From the NCBI GenBank assembly GCA_036674765.1, contig JARVKI010000095.1, positions 98,387 through 162,386 on the forward strand: 64,000 nt of DNA, in the 5' to 3' direction. A program made the translations under genes and the position numbers. Below, in pieces: positions 33,467 through 44,483 of this stretch. The stretch's first letter is position 1, and every line of letters begins with the position of its first letter. The notes under the pieces were generated by a model. It was not told where the DNA came from. It saw only the letters and a list, made by a program, of their open reading frames with translations, and did not search any database. The stretch comes from Seiridium cupressi. Its lineage: Eukaryota; Ascomycota; Sordariomycetes; Amphisphaeriales; Sporocadaceae.

Positions 33467-36274
33467 TTGCGGGAAGGACTCGACGTATTGTGGTTGTTGG
33501 GCCGGGGGTTGCTGAGAATATTGAGGGTACTGAGCGTACGTCGATTGTTGTTCGGAAAAGCCAGGATCTCCTGCGAGGAGGGACCGGCGCGAATCTTGTC
33601 GGAAAGCCAGGACGGGCAGTTGTGAAGGTGACCCCTCTGAGAAATGAGGAGTCGGAGCTTTTTGGCGATGTTAGAGGGATTGGCTGATCGGGGCGTAGCA
33701 AATGTAGCTCGCCGATGATTCGCTTTTTTTCGCTGGCCGTCTCAGCTTAAACGGAATTGGCGCCCTACAGACTTGGCAAGGGCTGAGCGAGGTGGTTGTC
33801 GTTGACTTTGTAATTGTGGTCGTTGGTCCACGGGAGATGATCGCGACGACGACCGAGTATGTCGCTCAGTATAGAACGGGAAGAAAAGACTAGTATTCAC
33901 AAGACTGAGTTGGGATCGGTCGTGTTGGGTTGGCTGAAACAGGCCTGAGAAGTTTGATACGTGACGAGGGTGACGGGTGAGATGAGCAGGGGTTTGCGCA
34001 GGCCGAAGGATCGGCTTGGGCTGATGCTGATGCTGATGCCGGTGCGTAGTGCTGAGGGGAGCCGTGGTCTAACTCAAGGTAGCGAGCGGCAAAAACGAGA
34101 GACGCCAGAAGCGAGGGATTGGGACGTCGTTGTGCAGACAGACCGGGCCTATGGTGGTCGCATGCCCGTCTATTGTTCCTGATTATGAGGATAAGGCAAG
34201 GCAGTGCATGTGAAGTTGAAGCCGCCAGGTCTCCGGATTGCAGGAAGTGGGCGAAGAGGTATGGAATTGCAGAACAAGCGAGTGACGGGGTCGGCGCGGC
34301 AGCGCAAAGGGCTTTAATGAGAACACGAGTTTCCTCCAACGGTCTGAAGCCGTGCTCTTTGATTTTGGATTTAGGAGGGAGACGGGCTGTGCTGTAGCGT
34401 GCTGCGGACGCCTTGCCAGAAAAGCTGGGGCAGGACCGGGGCCTCTGTTAGCGCGTGTCGCTGAGGACCCTTGGCCCACCGTGCGAAATGAGCGTCATGT
34501 CCCTTTCTCGTATGCCAGAAGAGCGGCCGTTTACAGTGTTTATTCGCTGCTCTAGCACTGTAATTCTGGACTGTTCAAGGGCATGAGCTCTAACAGAAGG
34601 TAGCTGGAGAAGCTGTTCCACTTTGTGGTGCACCCTTTGATTGAGCCTTCGCATCTTCCACTACATCTGCAGCGCAACACTTCGGGCGTTGGCACGAGAA
34701 TTGACTTTGCGAGGGAAGCCTGCCGGAAGATGCTGCTGACATGTGCAGACTTCCTCTATCTCGCCGCTGATCAAGCCGCCAGGGATCACTTCGCCTACGA
34801 TAACCTCCAGGCACTTCCAACAGATGAACTGAGCGCTAGGCATCATCGTGATGGGCGCAGGGCGAGAGCCTGCAAGACGGGCCCTTCAAAACTGGTGCTC
34901 ACTGCGATTGGGCGAGGCTCATTTGCTCTCAGTCTTTGTAAGAGATCGACTTGTGCGATCCAATCCGAACCTTAATTGGCCTCTCTCCAGCCAATCCGTG
35001 TAGTAATAAGTACCTATCCTGGGAGGCCCGAGGGCTCGAAGGGGCACCCAAAAACAAGCTCCCTTGAGAGACAGTTGGCTGTTTCGCACGCTCCCAGAGT
35101 TGTCGGTTGGACCCCTTGATCTAACCAAAAGCCCATGTTCGAGACGCCAGACGCATGGCATGGCCCCTGCAGCCCTGACGACACACAAGACACTCTGCGA
35201 GGTATCTAGCCTGGGCATCCTACAATGAGGCACAGCACAGCCGCCTTCTCCTGCTCAGCCACTGTGAAAGATGCCGGGCTTCGGTGTGCATATTAATTGT
35301 CAAACCATGGCATTTGTGGCATTCGTGTTAGTGCCATGGCTATGGCATGTTTTGTGACCGCCCGGGTTGCTTTTTCCCCCTCTCTTCTTTTCGAGATTGG
35401 ACAAGGCTGTTTCGAAACGCAGCTGGGAAATGCCGGGGGGACGGCACTTGGGTGCTATGGAGCCTAATACGAGGACACACATGCATGCCGCAACCCGAGA
35501 GCCTCACTATGGTGCTGATCTCCGATGATCGTCTACCGCAGAGATGGCTCCGAGTTCCAAGCAACAGGGTGCTTACACCACATTTGACTCTCCTGTTCCC
35601 TTGTCGTATAGCAAACCCCTACATGCGGTTGAACGATATGGCAGGAAAAAAAGGTGACGAAGGTGCACGATTAAGACTTTCAAACTCGCTTCCCTTCGCT
35701 GTCGGTGCTTCAGGACCTAAACTAGTGCACGTGCGAGCAAAGAAATTGGTCTGCCAGTACATGTCTATAGACGGGCTGCATCAATGACAATTAACTAAAT
35801 CTACTACCAGTCTAGGGGCATCATGATCTTAAAATAGTAAAAAAGACTAGCAGCGAATTCTGGTGTGTTGAACTTTCTTGATGTTATCTTAGAATCCAAG
35901 CCTCGCCAACCATTAATGATGTATTCCCCAGTGTCACTTTTCAACCCATCTAGGAACCAAGGGTACAACTCATCGTCTTACCAACTGGGGAGTTCCTTCA
36001 GTGTTTGAAAATCAGAGGGATCGCGACTCGGTGCATCTTTGACTTTTGCCTTTACTTTACTGTGCATTACGTTAATTGCATGTAGGTCTACGGCCCAGGC
36101 TAAATTTAGAGCACCCCAATCTCCTGCCAGCTACTGACCCGCTAAATCTGGGCCGATCGCGCGTTGGAGCCGCATTGAAACTTTCGGAGCCAGGCGCGTG
36201 ACACTACGTCAACCCACGCGCCCGAGGCATCACCGCCAAATTCTACACTGCCGACGCCTTCACGCCCGCCCAAG
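33467..36274. other. Long intergenic region, no gene recognised
   Basis: Divergent upstream region of the UPF0658 gene and PSY4, about 2.8 kb. Frames such as 34625-34975 (+) and 35347-35787 (+) have no recognisable domain. The sequence near 34015-34040 has a GATGCT triplet run. It may hold regulatory DNA or decayed genes. Confidence 0.45.
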
Positions 36275-38048
36275 ATGATGGAGATCGACGAGGACGACAT
36301 ACTGCGCAGTGTCGCAGCGGGCGGTCTCATGGATTAGTGGGTATCTGCTGTCACCGAAGGCATTGGATGTGGTCACTAACCGCTGTGATAGCTCCGTTTG
36401 GCCAGCTCTGCTGCCGAGAATCGTCTCGCGCATAGAAAAGGTGTCATCTCACGCGCTCATCCTGCTACCTGTACTGGAAGGACTTTTCACTAATGAGATG
36501 TCTTAGATCGCATACAATGAGTTCCCTATACCCAACCTGCCACCGCCGCCACCCGTCATCATCCCGTCGTCGATACCGCACCCCCCACCATCCGATTCAG
36601 AAGACACCGAGAACTTCCTACCACCTTTGCCGTCTTCGCCCATCAATCCGCCTAGCACGACCTCATCGCAAGATGCCAACAAGGAAAACACACCCATCGC
36701 CCCGCGATCAGCGCCACCTCCCACCGCTTCGGCACCGGCTGCTCCTCCCGTGCCAGAGCCGCTGCCCTCGGGCACTCTACCAGTGCAGATCGCCGAGATG
36801 CTGGCCGAAATAACGCGCACGTTGACCTCTACGTTCCCAACCTATCCGCCTCACACGGTCCAGCGCCTATTCGAGCTTGTGCTTACACCGAAGCACCACT
36901 ACAAGTCGCTACCGACCTATCTGCACGCCCTAGACCGTGTTGTCCACGTAACATCAGGTCTGAATGTCTACCCGCTTCCGCCCGCAATACCGGACATGTC
37001 TAGCGCCAGTGGCCTGCTTTCGAACGGCATCTCCGATGTCATTGGCCCGAACCCGTTCGCCACGCCGGGAAGCGATGAAGCACTCGGCGGCGCTTTGCTC
37101 ACGCCGATTCCATGGCTGCAGCCCCGCGGCCCGGAATCCAATGCGCTCTCACCTCAGCCCTCCTCATCCCAGACGGACTCGTCCGGGAGCTCAGACCGCC
37201 CTACCAGTAGCAATGGGGGCCAGGATGCCACGCCAAGCGAGTCCCCGGAACTGCGCACAGAGAGCACCGAGACCATCGATGGCCCGAATGGCATGGGTAG
37301 CATCGAGACCGTGACTGTGACCGTGAATGGGATATCGAGCATGGGCACAAGGGGGGTCGGAGTGACACAGGGCGAGCTGCTACGACAGGAGCAGCGGGCC
37401 GGCGTCGTGCCTGTATCCCAGCTCGCATCACACATCTCACCGCATCACCACCATGCTGCCGCCCAGCACCGGGCTTCTTCTGCCAGTCCTTCGAGTAATG
37501 TAGCGACCGCCGAGCAAGCTGTTGATAGTGGTGATGTCGTCGGCACGGTCCAGGGCGCGGACGAGGACGAGAAGCCTCACGCCCGCGGTCCAGACGAGAT
37601 CGGAGCCGAGGACACGGGGCCGCAACGCGAGGGAGCCAGCAGCACAAATTACCATGTCGGTGGCCCGGCTGGCAGTTTCGAGATGCAGGGAATTGATGTG
37701 GAAGCCGCTGTGGGACGCAAGGCAAGCGAGTCGCACACGTCCCCCGAGCCAAAGTCCACAACCGAATCCAACACCGAGAGCGAGAAGTCGGAAGTGGAGG
37801 TGGACGACAAGATGGATGGAGTGGAGCTGACACGAGCAAGGTCTGCTACTCCAAAGCGCGAGGCTGAGGATGAGCTGGAAGGGGAGCGCAAGAAGATCAA
37901 GGAGGACCCAGAGACTATCTCGGGCCCTGTCCCTACTCATGACGAACCCACGGACGACAGCAAGCCCGGACCCGATGATGCCGATGACAACGTAGCGGAT
38001 GACAATGTCGTCGTTGAGACCGACAATCAAAAAGAGCCGGCCGACTAG
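36275..38048 (+). CDS. PSY4: Protein phosphatase 4 regulatory subunit Psy4/PPP4R2
   Basis: 550-aa protein; homologues form part of the PP4 phosphatase (Pph3-Psy2-Psy4), which dephosphorylates gamma-H2A and Rad53 during recovery from DNA damage. Exons 36275-36336, 36392-36440 (only 49 bases) and 36507-38048 join in phase. The PPP4R2 core reads MEIDEDDILRSVAAGGLMDY, SVWPALLPRIVSRIEKI, AYNEFPIPNLPPPPP, then after a Pro-rich insert LPVQIAEMLAEITRTL, TFPTYPPHTVQRLFELVL and HYKSLPTYLHALDRVVHVTSG. The C-terminal 300 residues are acidic, Ser/Thr/Asp-rich and low-complexity, with no further domain seen. Rad50 lies next to it and also acts in DNA-damage response, but the genes are convergent and I infer no shared control. 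Confidence 0.88.
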
Positions 38049-38596
38049 TCATCCAAGGCTTTTTTATGAGGACAGTGTCTTTGCGGTTTGACCGGCGTTT
38101 TCTGGCTTTGGTAATGGTATTAGGCAAGGGGAATGACAGGAATGGTGTGTATAAAATACAGGCCGATTATACAAGCCTGCCCGTTTGCAGCCGAGGTGAC
38201 TGCAGATTATGATATGAGAAACGTGATACTTGACACTATGGTACGGCACGTTTCTATCCCTTTTCTTCCTTTCCAGTTTGGCTAGAAAAACAGGCCCGAT
38301 TAGATGGCTGGGTGCTAGACTGCATCAGACACATCAGCCGGATGATGACTTTTGAGGTGCCATTGCAAGGCATAGACTCTGCATCTGTTCTGTTACACTC
38401 ATCCATCCACATCAGCATTCTTGCACAATCCTTACATGTTCAGCAAAATTCCACAGCTTGTCAATTATGTCGTACTATAGCCGATTGTCTCTCCTATACT
38501 CCACGCCAAATCGCAAGCAATGGTTATGCTAAATGAAGAAACACGAAAGCGATTAGATTCGTGTATCAAACACTCCCGCTGACTTATACACTTCTT
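38049..38596. other. Convergent intergenic region (psy4 / rad50)
   Basis: AT-rich spacer between two convergent genes; probably both 3' untranslated regions. Confidence 0.5.
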
Positions 38597-41500
38597 TTAC
38601 TCGTCAAGACGCATGATGCTCTCGCTCCTAATGATACTGTTCTGGCTCTCGTCGCGCTTGACCCTGTAGAAGGTATCCGCAAAATCGGAGCACTTCATAT
38701 GTCGCAAGAACTCCTCATCGTGCGTGATAATGATGAGCTGGAAATTGCTCTGGCCCTCTCGCTTACTGATTAAATCGTGCAGGGAGTGGGCGAGGGCGCG
38801 GATATTGTCCGAATCCAAGTTGGTGGTTGGCTCATCAAGGGCGATGAGACCGCAGTTGGTACCGAAGGACTCGGCGAGGGCTAAGCGGATGATTATACAA
38901 GCGAGAACTTTCTGACCGGCCGAGCAGCGGCCTCGCATGTCCATCTCCGTGTCACCTTTCACCATGCACACACGGTAGTTATAGGCGCGCCGGCTAGTGG
39001 TGGAGTTCTCACTCTCGGAGCGGATCAATATCGCGTCAATATCTGTGCCTTGGTAGACCTCGCGCCAAAGCTCTTGGGCAATGCGATTGACTTCGTCCAT
39101 TTTGAGGGTGTGGTACTGCATGATGGCGTGGTCCAGAGCCGTGTTGTAGTTGGCGAGATCCTCCATTGCTGCTTTGGTTGTCTCAACCATGATATGTGCT
39201 TCCCTGTATTTGAACCCTGCGTCCTTATACTCCGTCTCATAATCGCGCATGAGCGTCTTGAGCTCCTCATCCTTTGACTTCATTGTGCCCATTAGGGAAC
39301 CACGCTCAGCGAGGAGTTTGGCACGGGTCGATTCAAGATTTTCTGACTCGTTTATGAGGCGGTCATAGTCCTCAGATGCGTTGCGAGATTCCAAGCCGCG
39401 GATTTCTCCCTTCAAAGTCTCAATCTGGCGAAGATTCTTGCGATAGTTCAGGTTATCGCCGATATTCTTCTTCCTGCGCGCACTGTCGCTAATCTCCTCT
39501 TTGAGCTTGTTGGTGCGGACGGCCAGCTCATTCATGTCCTTTTCGATACGCTCAATCACCTGGTTGAGCCCTTGAATGGCGCGTTGATTGGTAACAAGAT
39601 TGGAAGGACCACCGCGGTCGATGTAATCCCGAATATCACCATCGACCATCCTCAGCTCACTGACAGACCCGGAGAGCTCATTTCGCTCGTCGGTGATCTT
39701 CTTCTCTTTCGCACGACCTCTTTGCATGACGTCGTCACGAAGTGCTCGAGCCTTAGCAATCTCTGGCTCGATCGAGGCAAGCTCTTCATCAGCCTTTTGA
39801 ATGGTCGTTCTCTGGTTACCTATGTCATCGCGGACGACTTGCAGCTGGTTCATGACATCTCTCTTTCTCTCAAGCTGCTGCGATGCGTTGTTGACCTTGT
39901 TATTCAACTGCTCCTTTTCCAGCTCAAGTCGACTAACTGTGTCACGCATCTGCTGCCTGTCGCCTTGGCATTTGCTGATTCTGCTCTTAATTGCCCGGAG
40001 TTGCTCATTGCAATTATCCTGCAGCTCGCGAATCTCGTCAGGACTTCTCATTGTGCCACTGGACTGCTGTTGAGACATAATTCTGTCCACTTGGGCTTCA
40101 GCCTCGACAATATCGCGGTAAGTGTGCGAAATTTCCGAAACTGTCTTGTTCATAGACTCGATATCCTGTCGATCCTCAGTCTTCTCACGGACTAATTGAT
40201 CCTTCTCCTCGAGTAGAGTAATGAGGATCTCTTCCTGCTCTTTCAAGCTCTGCAGTTCTCTGTCGAGCTCGGGCTTTCCATTCGATAGCTTCAGGTACGT
40301 ATCGTATTGCGGACGAACGAGGCGGAGCTTGCCCAGGTCTTCCTCGTAGCCGTCAAGCTCCTGCTGTGACTGTGTCTTGTTGTTGTCGTCAAAAGCGTCC
40401 TTGATTCGTTGGGCAAGCTTGGACTTCTCAGATATGGCTCCGAAAACACGGTCGCAAACAAGACATTTGTTGTTCTTGTTCATTGCTTTCTGGCATTTCC
40501 CGTAGAACTCCTTCATTTCGTCAAACAGGGATATCTCTTTCTCGAGACTGAGAATTGTCTCTTCAAGCTCCTCGGTTCGTTGTGGTAATTCGTCTATAAT
40601 GGCTGACTTGTCCGGGCTGATTTCTTTCAGTGTATCGCGGACTGCATTCTTGCACGCCTCTAACTCGGCATCTCTCCTCTTGACCTTTTCTCTGGCACTG
40701 GACAGGGAAAACTGGGCCTGTTTATGATTTTGCAGTGTATCGTCCCGTATGCGTGTGGCTTCCTGCAGGACCCTTGTCTTCTCTTCCAAGACTTGTTGGA
40801 AATGTCGGTCGATCGATTCATTCTTCCAAGTGCCACCAAGGAGGCCGGTAATCTTATCGCTCCAAGTGTTTCTCAGCGCGTCCGACTTCCGCTTCTTCTC
40901 AGCAAGCTCTTTCTTTCGCAGATCAAGTTGGGCTCGATCCTGAGCCAGGCGCGTGCATTCCACCAGCTCACGGCCGAGTCTGTCGTTCTCGGCTTCTACC
41001 TTGACGAGGCTCTCATTTTCCTGCTGCAATTTCGCATCAATTCCGGACGACTGTAGATCCGTGATAGCCTTTTGAAGACTCCGGCCGAGCTCAGCATAAG
41101 AGGAGTCCAGGACTGCCTTGGCGCCTTCATCAACGTCGATAGAGTTGAGCAGGTTCTGGATCCCATTTCCCCTCTTCTCGAGAGCTCCGATTCTATTCTT
41201 TGCAGTCTGACGCTCCTGTGCCCAGGATGATTTCCTGCCTTCAAGATCGGTGATAACGGCCGTTTTTTTGTCTTGTTCCTCGGCGTTCTCCTTCTGCATG
41301 TGCTCCAGCTCACGCTTCTTATCAACGAGCATTTTTTGTATCCTGTCGTTAAACTGCTTGACCTGCCTATCGTCCAGATTGCCTCCATCGAAGCCACGGA
41401 TACTATGGGTTTGCGCTGCTTGGTGGACCAGTTCGATGCGATTTATCAGTTGGCGCTCGTACCTCTCCTTGTCGGATTGGAGTTTGCCTTGTTCCGACAT

Positions 41501-42532
41501 CTTGGCATCGAGGTTCTTACGAGTATTTTGCAATTCCTTGTGGTACTCGTTGTGCTGCTGCTTGCTCTCTTCATGCTCCTGCTCATACCTGGCAACCTTG
41601 GCCTCATATTGACCCAGAGTCTCTTCGAGCCAAGCGTCTGATTCGCTGAGCTCCTCAATACTTTGCCGTAATTCCTCCCCATTATCCTCGCGGATCTTGA
41701 GTTGGTACTGCTTGTTTTTAAGCTCATTCACAATGTCAAGGAAGCTGTTGGCTTGCTCGTGCTTCTCTCTTGCATCCCTTCCGGCCTGTTCGATCTCAAG
41801 CTGCGTCTCATTGCATTGGATACGGAGCTTTTCGATTTCCTCTTGCAGCTGGAGACATCTCGTCTCGCAACGATCAGCCTTGTCCTTGTTGGCCTTGCAG
41901 TGGACCTGTTCCGTCTTCCATTTATTCAATTCCTCACCCTTCTTTTTTCGAATGACCTTAAGGTTGTCAATGGCCTTGATATATTTCTGGGCCTCGAAAA
42001 TCTCATCGAAACGCTTCTTAAGGGAAGCGGGCTCACTCATGGGCCAGAGAGATTCGTCCTGGTGACAGAAGATGACAGACTCGAGGATCGCAGGGGCAAC
42101 TCCAAGCGTTTTCGCCACTAAATCGTCCATATCCATCTGCTTTGATGTAACCGAGCTGCGCTGCCCATGTAAGGGCTTGGTTTCCATAGCACTCTCCAGA
42201 GTCTTGACGCTTCGAGCGGTCTTCTTGACAGTAAGCTGCAGACTTCTTGTGACGACATGGGCAGTATTGGGCGGTGTTATGAATTTTAGTTTGACTTGGG
42301 CCAGGACCTCGCGCTCACCGAGCAGCTTTGGGTCGTGGATAAAAGCACCACCCTTACTGTTGGGAGGTTGCTCACCGGTGGTTGCATACTTGAGACACTC
42401 GATAATCGTGGTCTTTCCGGATCCATTGTAGCCCACAATCAAGGTCAGAGGTGAATGGAACTGCAGAGTCTCGCGGTTCATGGGGGCGAAGGACCGCACA
42501 CCCGAGATGGAGAGTTTGTCGATCTTGGACAT
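38597..42532 (-). CDS. RAD50: DNA repair ATPase Rad50
   Basis: 1311-aa SMC-like ATPase of the Mre11-Rad50-Xrs2/Nbs1 complex, which binds and processes double-strand breaks and protects telomeres. Intronless, starting MSKIDKLSISGVRSFAP. The N-terminal ATPase lobe has Walker A GYNGSGKTT at residues 34-42. It is followed by the Q-loop region FCHQDESLWPMSEP. Two long coiled-coil arms flank the zinc hook NKCLVCDRVF near residue 687. The C-terminal lobe has the signature RGRCSAGQKVLACIIIRLALAE near 1199 and Walker B LIALDEPTTNLD near 1230, then the D-loop and ITHDEEFL. Length equals that of yeast and human Rad50 (about 1310). No defect seen. Confidence 0.98.
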   Translation of the reverse strand: MSKIDKLSISGVRSFAPMNRETLQFHSPLTLIVGYNGSGKTTIIECLKYATTGEQPPNSKGGAFIHDPKLLGEREVLAQVKLKFITPPNTAHVVTRSLQLTVKKTARSVKTLESAMETKPLHGQRSSVTSKQMDMDDLVAKTLGVAPAILESVIFCHQDESLWPMSEPASLKKRFDEIFEAQKYIKAIDNLKVIRKKKGEELNKWKTEQVHCKANKDKADRCETRCLQLQEEIEKLRIQCNETQLEIEQAGRDAREKHEQANSFLDIVNELKNKQYQLKIREDNGEELRQSIEELSESDAWLEETLGQYEAKVARYEQEHEESKQQHNEYHKELQNTRKNLDAKMSEQGKLQSDKERYERQLINRIELVHQAAQTHSIRGFDGGNLDDRQVKQFNDRIQKMLVDKKRELEHMQKENAEEQDKKTAVITDLEGRKSSWAQERQTAKNRIGALEKRGNGIQNLLNSIDVDEGAKAVLDSSYAELGRSLQKAITDLQSSGIDAKLQQENESLVKVEAENDRLGRELVECTRLAQDRAQLDLRKKELAEKKRKSDALRNTWSDKITGLLGGTWKNESIDRHFQQVLEEKTRVLQEATRIRDDTLQNHKQAQFSLSSAREKVKRRDAELEACKNAVRDTLKEISPDKSAIIDELPQRTEELEETILSLEKEISLFDEMKEFYGKCQKAMNKNNKCLVCDRVFGAISEKSKLAQRIKDAFDDNNKTQSQQELDGYEEDLGKLRLVRPQYDTYLKLSNGKPELDRELQSLKEQEEILITLLEEKDQLVREKTEDRQDIESMNKTVSEISHTYRDIVEAEAQVDRIMSQQQSSGTMRSPDEIRELQDNCNEQLRAIKSRISKCQGDRQQMRDTVSRLELEKEQLNNKVNNASQQLERKRDVMNQLQVVRDDIGNQRTTIQKADEELASIEPEIAKARALRDDVMQRGRAKEKKITDERNELSGSVSELRMVDGDIRDYIDRGGPSNLVTNQRAIQGLNQVIERIEKDMNELAVRTNKLKEEISDSARRKKNIGDNLNYRKNLRQIETLKGEIRGLESRNASEDYDRLINESENLESTRAKLLAERGSLMGTMKSKDEELKTLMRDYETEYKDAGFKYREAHIMVETTKAAMEDLANYNTALDHAIMQYHTLKMDEVNRIAQELWREVYQGTDIDAILIRSESENSTTSRRAYNYRVCMVKGDTEMDMRGRCSAGQKVLACIIIRLALAESFGTNCGLIALDEPTTNLDSDNIRALAHSLHDLISKREGQSNFQLIIITHDEEFLRHMKCSDFADTFYRVKRDESQNSIIRSESIMRLDE

Positions 42533-44483
42533 TGTGGCGGGCCGAGGGTTCGTCTAAGAAACCAGAGCAGCGTGTACGAAGAGATGGTTCATCTCGCAAA
42601 ATCAGGATGAGGGTTGAGCTTTTTCCTAGACGCGTAGATTTTATGAGGGAGTCATACTCTTTGTACTCGGTCGGTCTGGAAGTGTGTTTGCCAACGTGAA
42701 TGGGAGACTTTCTTTTTGACGAAGCACTGCAAACGCGCCTGTGTAATGGCTTTTTCCTTGGGAGACGCGCCGAAGCTTCAGCCCCTGCTAGACACTGCCC
42801 AGGCAGCAACACCTAGACTAGTTAGCGACCCGCGCGCCTGGTTATGACCCCGCAGACGCTGAGAAACAGTGAACCCTGACATGCAGGGACCTCATGAGGT
42901 ATAGTTACATGTATTTAAAACTTTGGTAAGAAGGAACGTCGGATTGCTTCAAAGTCTTGCTTTCTTTTTTATTTCCTTCGCGAATCCATTCCAACAATCC
43001 CTCTCCCATTACCTTCTGCCCTCCAACACGCGAAGTTCATCGAGTCGAAGCATATCCAACAATGCTCGGGACTCGTGCTTTCTTCCTCTTTCCCCCCTAA
43101 ACTACCTAGTTAAGTGTTGTCGCAGGATTCGTTTTTTGGAAAGGGTAATACTAGGATACCCATGAAGGACAGGAGCGTTTTATCTATCGTTGACACTTTG
43201 AATATATCGTTGGTTGGTCGTGTAGGATATAGTTAAGCGGGGGAATCTAGTTTGGACAGGCTCCAGTCTTCATCCAGACTTTGACCATCTCAGTCTCTAT
43301 TGACTACATGTAGGTTACGAAGTGCTGTAAGCTGATGATAACCCAGTCAGGTCGAGAATTCCAAGGTCACCTCACTATGCCTATGTACATATAAATAACA
43401 ACTACTCCGAATCCCACCAGTTTGAACAATTTGTTCAGCTTGGAGTCTCTGGAAAAGAAAAGTGCAAGTACAGTCTTTTTTCTGCTAGTTCCAGAATTGT
43501 ATTTCCTTAGCAGTTAAAAGCCATGATTGCATACACAGCGCCGTTGGAGTAGGAGTTGGCTGGGGCTGGCTTTATTCTGAGTAGAACAGGCAATATTCCT
43601 CGTTTAGAAAGCAGACGTCGCAAGCTAGAGGTGGGTATCCGAGTGATTATCAAGGAACTAAACATTTAAAATATCAACTAATTATATTCTATATTACAAT
43701 TTAATGGAAGTCATAGTACCTTACCTATGTAGTGACTTGCATCTCCGATTAAGTCGCCGCTGTCAATGCAAGCAGACGGAACGAATCCCCCACAATGGTC
43801 GACATCGGCCCCCACTTGGACTGTCTTTTGGCAGACGTCAAGCATCCCCGGGGGACGTCGGCCGCCTGAACGATAGCGCCTCGACGCATTCAGTACACGC
43901 TGCCTTTGAGCATTACGTCATTCTCCAGGGCCGGTAACACGACATGGGCGGCAGGCGGCTGGCAAGCGTCTTCTCTGGACGCACCGCCGCGTGCCCTGAG
44001 GCTGCTTGCGAGTAGTAGTACGTTCATTACCAAGCAGGTACATTACTCCTGGTCACATATATACTGCAGCATTAAGCCTGCCGGTCTCTTTGCAGGACGC
44101 CTACATTGCCTATGGGGGACTGGTGATCCGGAGCTGAAGTTCCTACCTGCTGGTTCCAACTTTAGCGGGCCGTGTCCGACTTGGAAGGGGGACGTCACAA
44201 GCCGATCCTCTCACTATCGAAATTCGAAATCCCATCCCAGTTTTCCCTCACTACCCGACGGTTGGTGACCCCTTATTTTTCCCATCCTCTTGTCCCCAGC
44301 AGAGAGATCGTCCTACACCCACGGGTCAGCCTCCAGCGTGTCTTTCCTTTTCTGTTCATCGCCATCCCCAAAGCACCGTTCTGGCCAGGTGCAGCGCATC
44401 GCCCGGGTCCATCTCCGCCTCGGGTATAATTATACCTTGTACATGGCATTAAGTACAGGCCGTCCCTGAACTTTCGGCGCCCC
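42533..44483. other. Divergent intergenic region (rad50 / wc-2)
   Basis: About 1.95 kb with no recognised gene. AT-richer around 43.2-43.7 kb. Frames such as 43906-44268 (+) have no family. It holds the promoters of rad50 (left) and wc-2 (right). Confidence 0.5.

Noticed and set aside
34625..34975. 116-codon plus-strand frame
   Set aside because: No recognisable domain, and its opposite strand is also open; considered chance.
39572..40195. 207-codon plus-strand frame
   Set aside because: It lies wholly opposite the coiled-coil part of rad50; regular heptad-coding DNA often leaves the other strand open. No domain.
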